DNA of 64,000 bases from Morchella semilibera (taxonomy: Eukaryota > Ascomycota > Pezizomycetes > Pezizales > Morchellaceae): assembly GCA_009192285.1 (NCBI GenBank), contig WBVU01000009.1, forward strand, positions 1,674,001-1,738,000, written 5' to 3'. Shown piece by piece: positions 16,101 to 28,525 of the stretch. A program made the position numbers and the translations under genes. Position 1 is the first letter of the stretch. Every line of letters starts with the position of its first letter. The notes beneath the pieces were generated by a model. It made no database searches. It was not told the DNA's origin and saw only the letters and a list, made by a program, of their open reading frames with translations.

Positions 16101-17095
16101 GGGCAGATGCCTAAATATGCACGTGTGTTAATTTCGTTGTTGTCGAGCTAAAGAGTATCGAATTGTAATATACCGAGAAACCATGAGTATCTATTCCTTG
16201 GAACCTACGTCTATATCCCCTTGGTACTAGGTCATAGACTTTACTTGTCCTAACCAGGGAAAATAAACAGACTAGATCTTAAACGCAAAGCCAGTTCATG
16301 GTTTGCCTCAAACAAGAGTGGGAGGCCCCCAATCTAACCAAGAAGGTGGCCCGCATTCCGTTCTTTCGGGGCTTCTTGGAAGCTCCATGTCGGTATAATC
16401 TCCCGAGATACCCTTACCTCTCAGATATAAGGTCCCACCTTCTCATCAAGTATCGTGGGGCCCTTTTTTTTTTTTGCTCGCACAGGGGATAAAACGTGGG
16501 ACAGAAATTCCGTCTTGGCAAGATTATGATAAACTAGGTAAGGTAAGGGTTGGAAAGTCCCGCTTTCCTAGCGGCAGTTGGACCTCAATCTATCATTCCC
16601 GGGGGTGATGGTGGTGGAAGGAGGAGGTTTCCAGGAATTCCAAGATTAAGGGAAATTTTCGAGGTCCTGATAAACCGGGTGACACACTACTAAGTCCATT
16701 ACCACCGCGCAGGGACGGGTTTGCTGGTAATATCTAACCTCTTGACATTATGTACGCATGACTGGTTTTTCCAAAAAGCAAGGAATTGAGTCTCTGAGGG
16801 GAGGGATGGGACCGCGGCTTTGATTTTTCGGTTAGATTGGGCTTAAGCTAAGCGATCGACTAGAGTACGTACGTGAACCGAGTGTATTTTCGAGCTGATC
16901 GTAGGTACTACTCTCACTTTTTTCCCTCTAGGCCTCGAGTACTAGTAGGTAGGTACTGGGGGTTTATGTTTCAACGGGGATAGGTTCGGTAGTAGGTTGA
17001 TTGAGGGTGGGTAGGCATCTCGACGCTAGCTGGGGTGTGCCAGTTTCAGTCAGTGATGGTTAGCTACCACGCATCAGCCATCATAGATATGGGTG
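7171..17095. other. Gene desert with simple repeats
   Basis: About 10 kb without any recognisable coding region on either strand. It holds A(5-9)T arrays (7938-7970, 9175-9203, 10805-10826, 11452-11476, 13455-13481), C runs (8415-8430, 14149-14162, 14965-14977, 15569-15581), T-rich tracts (8992-9017, 12490-12525, 13011-13053), a CTAT run near 8549 and scattered TACATGTA palindromes. Composition changes often over short distances. This could be regulatory space for the downstream C2H2 gene, or simply non-coding expansion; the sequence does not decide. Confidence 0.5.
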
Positions 17096-17112
17096 CTTGT
17101 CAAGAGAAACTC

Positions 17113-17172
17113 TTGTGAGCCCCGGGAACCCGGGCTGGTGAGACTCAGCCCAGCGCCCCATTAAGCTACTTG
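17113..17172 (-). repeat. Possible tRNA-derived (SINE-like) fragment
   Basis: On the minus strand TAGCTTAATGGGG resembles a Pol III A box, followed by GCGCTGGGCTGAG and, about 25 nt on, CCCGGGTTCCCGG, which resembles a degenerate B box. The would-be anticodon stem-loop has the wrong size for a functional tRNA and no T-run follows at the right distance. A decayed tRNA or SINE head is one reading; chance in a GC-rich hairpin is the other. Confidence 0.2.
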
Positions 17173-17541
17173 GGATTCCCAATTAAAAAAGAACTATGGT
17201 TTGGAACTTTTGATAGCTTCTTAAAGGCTTCTTTCGAACCCTTTGTGGTCCAAATACCAGTGTTCCTCTGCCCAGTTGGTGTGGGAGTTTGGACAAGGGG
17301 GGGGGGTGGGAAAGGGCAGGTGTAGAAAATGCGGAGGCGGAAAGTTGCCGGTGACTTGACGCCCCAACCCTTCGGGAAGAGTTTCCGTTCCCTGGGACGG
17401 AGGAAAGCAAGCACAAGAAATCTCCAGGATCGTGGGATGGGGATGGATAGGTACATATGCATGGCGTGGTGTCTGAGAAACACACTTTACCTACATGTAC
17501 TTGTGCAGATAGGAACTAGAGTTCCCTAGGTAGAGTAGGTA

Positions 17542-17666
17542 CTCGCTATCCACCATAAGAACCTGAAAATGCAAGTGACAAAGACAGGGATAATTTGTAT
17601 GGAGAATCGTCTTGGCCATACAAATGTTGGCGCCTGCGTTTTCAGGTTCTTATGGTGGATAGCGAG
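17542..17666. mobile_element. CTCG-family MITE, copy 1
   Basis: 125-bp element whose 32-bp ends match as inverted repeats at 31 of 32 positions by hand alignment, starting CTCGCTATCCACCATAAG. TA lies on both sides. The centre carries CCATACAAA, which is shared with the other CTCG copies. No coding capacity. The near-perfect ends would let its transcript fold into one long hairpin. Confidence 0.75.
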
Positions 17667-17721
17667 TACATCATACATTTACTCTAGCCATGTAATTGTT
17701 AAAACATCAGTTACTGTTCTA

Positions 17722-17779
17722 AGTGTGTGTGTGCGTGTGTGTGAGTGTGAGTGAGTGTGTGTGTGTGTGTGTGTGTGTG
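17722..17779. repeat. GT/TG microsatellite
   Basis: About 58 bp of mainly GT dinucleotide, interrupted by GC and GA units in its first half and pure in the last 20 bases. Confidence 0.9.
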
Positions 17780-19463
17780 AATTATGTGCCTAGATACGAG
17801 TACATATGTGCGTTCTCTCAATAACCGCAAGGAACAGCCGTGTTGGTTCAGGTACACAACCTTGAGGTCTTTTTGATAGGAAACGAGTATATTATAGATG
17901 AGTCCTCTACTCTACGTACGTGAAAGCCTCCCTCTCCAGGATTAACGGATACGTTCATATCACAGTAACAGACGTAGTTGGGGAAGGGGGGAGGGGGGAG
18001 GGCCAAGAGACATCAACGGGAAATCCCCACTGCCCTGCATATGTGACATGCCAGCTACTCTAATATTAAGAGTGTAGAAGAGTAGAGTAGGTGTATCCTG
18101 TTCCAATACGTAACCTCTCTATTAAAAAGAGCATTCAGAAGCGGAAGATTCTTGTCTACTCGAAATGGAGAGAAACAGTAGGAGTTAACAGCGTGATTTG
18201 AAGGAGGGTGTGTCCAGACCATCGAAAGATGCCTTATAGATCCTGCGATGTAATAACGGTTTTTATTTTTCCTTCCCTTCTGACATTACCGAGATCTCGG
18301 GTGTGAAACACCTTGACACCCTCTATCCATGGGAGGTTATCGGCTTTTGTGTTTAACCCATCATACCTCTAGTTAACCGGTTGTTCACAGGAGGCCATAT
18401 GTACATCGGCGCACTGCACGAAATAAAATTTTGAGAGACACATTTGGAATACTCTATGCTGTTGGATTGATAAGAATCATGAATCGCTGGAAGGAGACCG
18501 CCGAAGTTTGGTACATACGACGATTGATAAACTTATAATCCCTCCCCAAAATATGGTTGTAGTTAGTAGATTAGTATGCTGACTAAGTTGAAACATAAAA
18601 CCAAATAGTCCTAGTTGATATTCAAATTGTGGTTTATGGTATTTATCCTCCTCACTACATCCTATATCCTTGCCGTGACTGCACACATGAAAAGCTGTGT
18701 AAAGCACAAAAAGAGAGAGGCGTCCACCATCCCCAGGTATTGCAGGAGACTAGATGCTTTTTTCTCTCACCCTGGGATCGATGAACTCACTCACGATCGC
18801 ACTCACATTTTGTAGAAATGAATCAATTGATCAATGAATCCTCCGCGCGGTCACAGTATGAAACATTACGGTTGTTTCGGGCTCGCTTATGGCTCTCATC
18901 TCCTATTTCTTGGCGGGCATCACATCGCCTTCCTTCATCCAGTATGTCTTTCGATCACCATGATCTTGCCCCAATTTGTGGACCGTCTCTGCATTTGCTT
19001 TTCGTTTCGCTTTTTTCTTTCCTTTTTCCTTTAAACCTCTCTTTTCTTTTTTCTCCTGCACCAATTTTGTTTTGTTTTCTTGGGTACATACATAGATCAC
19101 TACCAACGTTTTTTAGGCGAGACCGCTTGAGGGTGTACAGGATCCAACTGGTTGGTATCCAAGCCTCGCCTGCCTCTCCAAGGATTATGGTGGTTGTACG
19201 ACCGCCTCGTGTTTGATTACCTATATGAGCCCTGAGCAATTGATCGCTGGAGATGCCGGGTTAGAACTTTGAGTGTTCACGGTTGACGGGAGATCCACCA
19301 GAGCATACGGGTTGTCTGTGTGTTCAGCGAATGCCGTATACACGATAGTTACTAGTTAGAGAATCTAAGGCAGGATGGATAGCCACGAGGCGGTGTTGTT
19401 GGTGGATGTGTATGGGGGGCTTACCAGGGATGTGTATGGGGCTGAAGTAGAGAGATTCATGTA
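17780..19463. other. Intergenic, no supported gene
   Basis: Mixed sequence with a G-rich patch (17981-18003) and a pyrimidine-rich tract (19008-19070). Open stretches such as 132 codons at 18818-19216 come from the low stop frequency of pyrimidine-rich DNA and show no domain. Nothing further supported. Confidence 0.4.
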
Positions 19464-19585
19464 CTCGCAACTTCATAGCGTTTCTGAACACAACCGCTAT
19501 TACATGCCATACAAAAATGTAGTCTTGGCGGTTTTTTGGGTGTATGCAATATTGGTCGTGTTCAAAAACGCTATGAGATTGCGAG
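19464..19585. mobile_element. CTCG-family MITE, copy 2
   Basis: 122 bp, TA on both sides. The ends CTCGCAACTTCATAGCG and its complement pair imperfectly for about 40 bp. It shares with copies 3 and 4 the blocks GCCATACAAAAAT, TTGGGTGTATGCAATA and GTTCAAAAACG in the same order. No coding capacity. Confidence 0.75.
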
Positions 19586-21656
19586 TAGTTAAAGTCCCTG
19601 GCTAGGCCAAACCCATTTAAGAGTCGTTCACCGCACCTCCTCCGTATTGTGATGTTTAGAAAATGTTCTTTCCAACGACATCTCAAACATCGATAGAGTA
19701 CTTATCGACTCAAGGACTCCTGATTCTCGAGTTGGATCCTCACTGTAGAGGGAAATTGATTTACATACATCCACATACTATGAATAGACTCGATTCCATA
19801 TATCATCTAGTTTGGCCGGCAGAATTTCTCTTGGCCTGTTCCCCATTCTTGCTGTTCCCTGTAGCAGTAGTTCCTCTCTACTCTAGTAGGTAATTGTATG
19901 TAGTATGTACATATATAGGTAACACTATAACAGTCTATATCACATCACATCCTCGGCCTTTGAGGGAAAAGGAAATAATAAAAAAGGCAGCCATGATGTG
20001 ATATGGCCGATGGTGGTGTAAACATTTTTTTGCAAATGTGAGGTGAGAAGGCTTTGTCTGAGTGTGTGTGGAGGTCTGTATCGTACTCGCAGAGTAGAAT
20101 TATTGATCACATCTATCTGAGGAGTAGGTCACCTGCAGCCCTGTCTGCAACCTCCCGTGCCCTTGCCCCACGGCGTACCCACCACACCTTCTAAAATACT
20201 GACCTGTCACTTTCATAATTCAGGGTCTTGACAGCACGCTGAGCGAAACATTTCAAGCCCCCATCCACTCTTCGCCTACCCAGCTGCAGGATGTTCCCTT
20301 GGCATTAAGAATCGGTAACCTCCAAACTTACACCAACTCGACGGGTGATCTGACTAGATTATTGCTAGCTCACCGAGAGACACTCGAACAACCCGGGCCC
20401 GCTTCTTTGAGTGGGGTCAGAAAACGTTTTGGCTAGGCCTAATCATCTTAAGTCCACGGACAAGGGTTTCTGTGTTTGGGAAATCGCATTTCCGAATCCT
20501 TTTCCCACCATACCCTTTTTCGCCAGCCGCTCCTGCGAAGCCCAGGTTGTCTCCCCACTAAACCTTGCATGCGTTGTGATGCAACCTTTTCCTCGCTTTC
20601 TGCCTGCTGGCTGCCTACTGTCTGCTTCTTTCCCGTGCTTCCTACTCGACAGACAAGTGATTTGTTTGGCACACCCACCGCTTACTCAGGAGACGGCCTG
20701 CATGTAAAGTTTGCGTGTACTGAAGCATCAGTACTCTCAAAATTTATTTGAAGGGGGGGGGGGTTTATTGCTATTGCAGGAGAAGAAGTATTGGGTTGAT
20801 ATGCAGAACTTGCTACATATAGACAACTGCCAGATAATGTCCCGTTAGGGTGAAATAAAGAAATAAACGGGGAACAATAGATAGATGTTATGATATGAGA
20901 GAATATTGAACCTAACCGTTCAGTTTTATTAATGTCATTTTTTATAATGTTTTGTTTTGTTTTATATCCCCGAGGGCCACTTACTCCACAATATTAACTG
21001 CGTGCCCAGCGATCTATTCAAGTCGTGCACACCATACGTAGATAGAGTACACTCATCATGGCTAGTAGTACTCATACGCAGGTTAGGTACAGTAGGTTAT
21101 TTTCCCAGATTGACTGACCCTCTTGTCTGTCTCTCTGACCGTGTCTCTCTTCTTGAACAAGAGTCAGGGAATAGGCAGTACTCCAGGCACTAACACTAGT
21201 GGCACCTCGATTGCGGGCCCGCTAGTTGCATTATCCCTGCCGATAAAAGCAATTTAGTACCGCCCCAGTCCCAGACTTTCCAGTAGACCCTCTTGCCCAC
21301 CCATTGCTCAAAACGACCCCCTGGCACCATTGTAGACATTGCTCCGAAACCTGTCCCAAATCCTTGGGGCAGCCCGGTCTATTGGCATCCATCAAACATC
21401 CTGTCGACGAGTGAGCTACTTCCCGTCACACCATCGAATCATTCATACTATCCCACTAAGAGATCCACCACCCATCACAAAATTGGTGTAAGGTAGGAAG
21501 GGAGGGATAAAAAAAAAACTCCCAAAAAGGATGCGTCCCCCCAATACCGTGACCTAAGGAGGCGTGAGTGAGGGACTTTTTTGGATCAAGGTCCAGAAGG
21601 TCAAAAATCTTGGCCCTTAGCCCATAGGGAAGCAAAAATCAGTGGAAACGAAGGAT
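19586..21656. other. Intergenic upstream of the C2H2 gene
   Basis: No supported gene. At 20222-20434 a 70-codon open stretch begins directly after a good branch site (ACTGAC) and TTCAG acceptor, but it has no start, no partner exon and no family likeness, so it is not called. An 11-base G run sits at about 20754-20764. Confidence 0.4.
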
Positions 21657-22269
21657 GAAGAATACCCTAAAAAAACTAGGAAAAGCCCCAAAGTCTCGGT
21701 TACGTTATTACTCGAGGCTTCTGCCCAGCTTCATCAACCTTTAGAAATACAATATCCTAGTCGTCCCAAGCTTTAAACTATCCTATAATCCACTTTATCT
21801 ATTCCGTCCGCTCCCTGAAACTGCTTTGACTAGATCGAGCTCTCTATCCAACATCCTCCACTGCGGCCCCCCCCCCCCTCTCCCCCCTCCATCCCTTCTA
21901 GTCTCCTGGCACCCCGTCGCTTCTTAGTTAGTACTTGAACCTGGCAGTATTAACCAGCAATTCCGCCGGACAGCATCTCCAACTTGCATATCATCCCCTC
22001 CAGGCCCTCTTCCCCCCATACATAGACCACCTCCCGGCACCTGCTAAGGACACTCGTTTGAGAGCAACTACCACAGCCATCTGATCATACGTACATACTT
22101 AAGTACATACATACCACACATACATATACCTGCCTCCCCCCCACTGTCACAATCATTGCAACCACACTGCTCAACAATCATCACTCGACCTTCACTCAAC
22201 CCCATCCATTCCACTACAACACCTTTACCAACTACCCCCTCCAAATCAGTCACCATTCTTCCAAACGTA
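21657..22269 (+). promoter_or_regulatory. ATG-free, pyrimidine-rich leader and promoter zone
   Basis: About 613 bases before the C2H2 start codon contain no ATG at all on the plus strand. The last 430 are strongly C/T/A-rich (for example C runs at 21867-21878). This is the pattern of a long 5' untranslated leader kept free of upstream starts, adjoining a pyrimidine-rich fungal promoter. The transcription start itself cannot be read from the sequence. Confidence 0.5.
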
Positions 22270-23821
<1,552 letters not shown>

Positions 23822-25140
23822 AAAATGATCGCACATAAGAGGAAAAAAAAAGTTGTACAAATCTTAAAACGTACTTATGGGCGAATTGGCGGCCTTTGTT
23901 TTTTCTTTCTTTCTTCGTTCTTTTTTTTTTTTTTTTTACCTTCTGTTACAATATTTTTATGCGTTCATATTTTATCTCTTTTAGTTTCCTATATATTAGC
24001 ATTTATTAGCAAGGTGCCTTCATGGCTCTTGTGTGGGTGGTTTGTTCAGAAAATTGTTTTTAAAGATCGGTATCAGCTTTGCGGCGACGGACTGGTGTAC
24101 GGCGGGTGTGCTTCACTTGTTTTATGCTTGTGCAATTATTTCTTACTGTTCTGGGGTGGTTGTCTTTTTTCAGCGCACTACTTTCCTTTTATCACATATT
24201 ACAGCGCTCTTTGGGGATATACCCAAGTCAGTGGATTATTACTCTTTATCGCGTGGTTTCACTGTTCCTATTGACTCTCCAATACTTGTCTGCCATCCAC
24301 TGTCCTTATCTTGATTTCATCTTGCTCTAATAGCTTGCGGGACTGCTCAACTGCCAATCCAATCTCCTGGTCTGAATACAGTTTCCTCCAGGTATATCTT
24401 GTGTCTGAGCCCCCAACGTCCCTAACACAAATCCCCTTCTACTGATATATTTTATTACTTGTTAATTGCTTTTTTTTCATACCTATTCTATTACATCTGG
24501 TTTCGGGTTGTACTTGCCTTCAAGATTCTGGGTTTGGGTTGGATTTTTGCTTGCTTTCCTTTCGTCTCCAAAATCGCGGCGGTATCAATTTGTTTTTTGA
24601 CAGGAGCATGGGGGTGACGTCTTTTCCTTCCTCTTCCTTGTTCACTGGACTTGGGTTTGATGTTTGTTTTTTCCGGCAAAGATAGGAGGAAAATGGGGTA
24701 AATTGTCACGGGAAAGGAGAGTTGGGACATGTGGTATCGATGAGCCAATGTGTGTGGGTATGTATATCTGTTGTGCCAATAACAGAAAGGTGACAAAGTT
24801 TTACACAGAAATTGTTCCGGTGGTTTTCTTCTTTCTTTTTCTTCTTGTTCATTTCTCGCTTTCTTTTGTCGCAATGATTGTGCATTTATTATCCTTACTC
24901 GTTTTATTAACTTTATTTGTCCATTATTTTTGACTTTCTATGTATTGAGGACCAGCTACTTTTGGGAGGGTGGAGGTGTTCTAGTCTAGTTTTACTCTAC
25001 TTCAGTCTTTAGAAGAATGAATAATGCATATTTGAATCAAAAAATAAATCCGCTCTCTGGTGGCAACAATTCAATCTCGCCTACTTTCCGCGTAGTTTCT
25101 TAATTTCCCTCAGTGCCCGCTAGCTACCACTGCCACAGCT
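23822..25140. other. 3' side of the C2H2 gene, T-rich
   Basis: T-rich sequence with no ATG-led conserved frame. The first few hundred bases are plausibly 3' UTR. Open stretches on both strands (for example 24491-24874 minus) are compositional. Confidence 0.4.
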
Positions 25141-25216
25141 GGGGCGGGGGGCAGGGTAGAAGGGGGGTAGGGGGGGGGGGGGTAGGAGTAAGGGGGGGGG
25201 GGTAAGGGGAGGTGGT
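25141..25216 (+). repeat. G-run tract with quadruplex potential
   Basis: Dense runs of 4 to 13 G separated by short spacers (GGGGCGGGGGGCAGGG, then TA- or TAA-spaced G blocks). This meets the simple G3+N1-7 quadruplex pattern several times over. Confidence 0.8.
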
Positions 25217-28200
25217 TTGACATATTATTCACTAACTAGTAGCTGGCTGCCAATGTTCTTAGAAGCTTCATAGAACGCTAGTTTTGAATTTAAGAATTTC
25301 TCCGGGTGATCCGGGTGGAAATGAATCTTGGATAGATCGAGCTGGAGGGGCTAGGGGGGGCCGGCCGCCAGTGGGAGCTGCCTGCAGGTAGAGAGGCAGG
25401 GCGGTGGAGGAATGTCGTTAGTTAGTAAAGGTAGTAGCTAATGTCGCGTGGAAAGGGAGCCTCAATTGCCATGCGAGTGGAGGGGAGGGGGGGAAAAGTT
25501 GTGTATGTGCTCTGACATAGCTGATGTTTCTTTGCCACATTTGATAATGTCCTCAAGGAGAATTGCCTACATACATTTTTGTCTCTTTCTTTCTCTCTCT
25601 CCGTAATCCTTTTTCTATCTTGTTCTAGCTAACAACTACATGTACGTACTGAATTCCCTCAATGGAAGGTGCCGCGTCCGCGTCCGGAGGAGAATGGTGG
25701 GGGGGGGGGAGTGGAAAAGCTTCAGATGGATGTATAAAATTACCCAATGAAGGTCACTTTTTGTGATACCCCAGGTTGCCCGACGGGGAACGTGGCGGAA
25801 AAAAAAAAAAAGCCCCCCTCTGCAACTCCCCACTCTTCCTCTTCCTCCTCCTCCTCCTACTCTCCAACCAGTGAGTGTCATTCTCTGATACTGTGATCAT
25901 ACAAAAACTGTTTTGGTGCCGACTACCGGTGTCGATATGGTGTGGTATGGATGGATAGAAAGGAATGGCAACTTTTTCCTCCTCCCTCCGCCCCCACCCT
26001 CCGTAAGTAGGTGGGCGTAGGTAGGCCCATCGGCCCGGCCCTGCTACATGGCCATGACATACTCTACCCGTTCATAAAGATTTTCTGAGGCGTACGTGTA
26101 TCTTGGATTGGACAGATGGCTGCTGTCTGGCCGTTCTGGAATGAGCCATGGGATGCAATGCATATCGGACATGACAGCGAACCTGCCTGTGGATACATGT
26201 AGCATAGTAATGCCATCATGGCTTCTTGTTTTATTTTTGCTCTCTGAGACACATTGGCAAACACCGATCCACGGGGTAGGTAGGGGGAGGGGTGGTTTTT
26301 GATGATGATTTACCAGATGAACGGGATGCAGTGTCATCCCATCCCTCTCTTACGCATGCCCCATCCACTCCCTCATTCCCGACTCTCTGGTACCCCTCCC
26401 CCCCAGTGGTGAGGATATTGGCAGGATACAGTTAGACTTCTAACTCTCACCCCTCATCTTCCAATGGAAATGGGCACTGCAATGCAACAAGGTGAGAAAA
26501 AGAGCTCACGTTTTCATGTAGGAAAACGGCGAACACATGGAAAAAGAACGCCTCGATCACTAGGCTTGGAGATTCGCATCCTATCATCTACCGTACTCCA
26601 ACCCTCCGGGCGAGGGGTTCTGAAACAAGCCCAGGGAAAGAATACCAAATTCTCTTAATTCTTCCTTTTCTCTTCGTAGCAGCTAACCTGGCTAGAGCTA
26701 GCTAGCTATCCGGAGGAAGGGGGAGAGGAGAAGAAAATTTTGGTCGATGAGGAGGCTGAAACATTTCCACACAAGCAAGCAAGCAGGATTTCTGTGTAGC
26801 CTCAGGTCCTCTCACCATGTCTTCTTGTTTCTCTGCAGGTTTAAAGTTTTGACCCATTATTGGAGTTATGGGGGGGGGAGGCTTCCTGTCCCCACAAATC
26901 GAATATCAAAATGATTCAGATCCGGATCATGATCGCTGCCCTTCATCCTCTAAGGTACGTAAGGTAAGTCCTGACCTGACTCGCTCTCTTTCTCATACTT
27001 ACTTGATCCTACGTTCAGGATCAGGACTCCTCTGCCGCAGACAGACAGACAGACACGGCGGATGCAATCGAATTGACTATCTGCGCCGCTGCTGCGGTGT
27101 TCACTCATTTGGTATGTTCCCTGGTCCCTAGATAGATAGGTACTCGCGGTTCATAATAGCCGACGACATATAGATGTCTGCCGCGCGTAAGTACATAATA
27201 TCTTGCCTGATTTGCTCCGCGGCGGACCCCACCTCAGATAGTGGTGGATTTTGCCGCGATGCTGATCTGGAAAGGGAATAGTTATATAAAGTGGCCTATA
27301 TTTGAAGGCGTCGGTGGGAGATTTGAAATATAGACGCGGTGGGAGGAAGCAAGTTGGTGTCATGGTAATAATATTCTGATAATATAGGACTTGTATTTCT
27401 CCCAGTGGTGGGTCCCGCCGCTAGCGCGGCTTAGGCTTGTCCCCGAGACCGAGTGGGAAGAACTTCTATAATTTCTGGTCCCTGGTCCTGGCACCTTCTA
27501 CGGTCGAACGCCGACGTACCAGTTGAGGTGGTAATCTATCGATCGTATCCTTTTACTCTTCCAATTAACAGCTCATCTCCCATAGAGCTATATCTAATAA
27601 GTACTAGCTACATGTAGGCAGGTATGCATTGTAGCTTATTATAGCTAGATAGATAGCTTGGCCATTGGCCTTCATATACCAGTCCGGCGGAAACTCTAGG
27701 CTCAATGGAGATTTTGTGGTCATAAAAACCTGGCAAACAAATAATAACCAAGAGATTATCATTTAAATTTTTTTTCCATCTTCCATGCCTGTTCCCAACT
27801 ATTGCGATTGCGCTATTCGGTGGTCTGGTGGTACGGGTTTTTTTTTTCTTTTTTCTTTTTTTTAATTACCGCACCGGCGGAGCAGAAACCCAAGGAACCG
27901 GAACTTGTATTATTATCATCTCTTGTCTTGACGGTGTCACAATCTAGGATACATAGGTAGGGGGGGGTACGTAGAGAGGATATTAAAAAGAAGAAGAAGA
28001 AGAAGAAGGAGAGACAGAATGTTTAAAGAGGAAGGACCCCAAATATCTCGCACGTTAGTCCGCATCGGGGATAGAGCGGGATCCCGACAGCTCGGTGATC
28101 AGACACGCGGGATATAGTAAAGGCGGTGGAAATGGGCCATGGGGCGAAAAGGAAAGTGCCGCGGGGAGTGGGAAACAGAAAGCACGAGCAAAAATAATGT

Positions 28201-28232
28201 TTTTTCTTTCTTTCTTTCTTTCTTTCTTTCTT
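28201..28232. repeat. CTTT microsatellite
   Basis: Seven perfect CTTT units following a short T run. Confidence 0.9.
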
Positions 28233-28501
28233 GGCCACTTTCATGGTGGTTGTGAAGCTCTTGGGGGTGGATGTGAATGTGGATTGGGAGGGTTGCCCGA
28301 GCACTATCTGCCAAACCCACTAGCTGGGAGATGGCGAATACGAGAAGAGAAAAAGGGTTCCACTGGGTGGTGGTGATGATGGTGGTGGTGGATCGTCTGT
28401 AGCATGGCAACCGGCATAGGACACGCAAGGGGAAACAACTACATGTAGGTAAGTAGATAGATGGTACATAGCCACACCGCTCGTTTGAAAGGCTCGGTGT
28501 G

Positions 28502-28525
28502 ATGGATGGATGGATGGATGGATGG
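28502..28525. repeat. GATG microsatellite
   Basis: Six near-perfect GATG units. Confidence 0.9.

Noticed and set aside
20222-20434. 70-codon open stretch right after a good branch site and acceptor
   Set aside because: No upstream exon, start codon or homologue could be found, and one such stretch is expected by chance in this much sequence.
23822-24330. Overlapping open frames of 83-149 codons downstream of the C2H2 gene
   Set aside because: T-rich composition gives hydrophobic frames in all three plus frames; no start context or domain.
26868-27131. Small two-exon acidic frame with GTACGT/TTCAG borders
   Set aside because: Only about 65 residues, starts in a poly-G run and has no recognisable family; splice-like sites alone are too weak.
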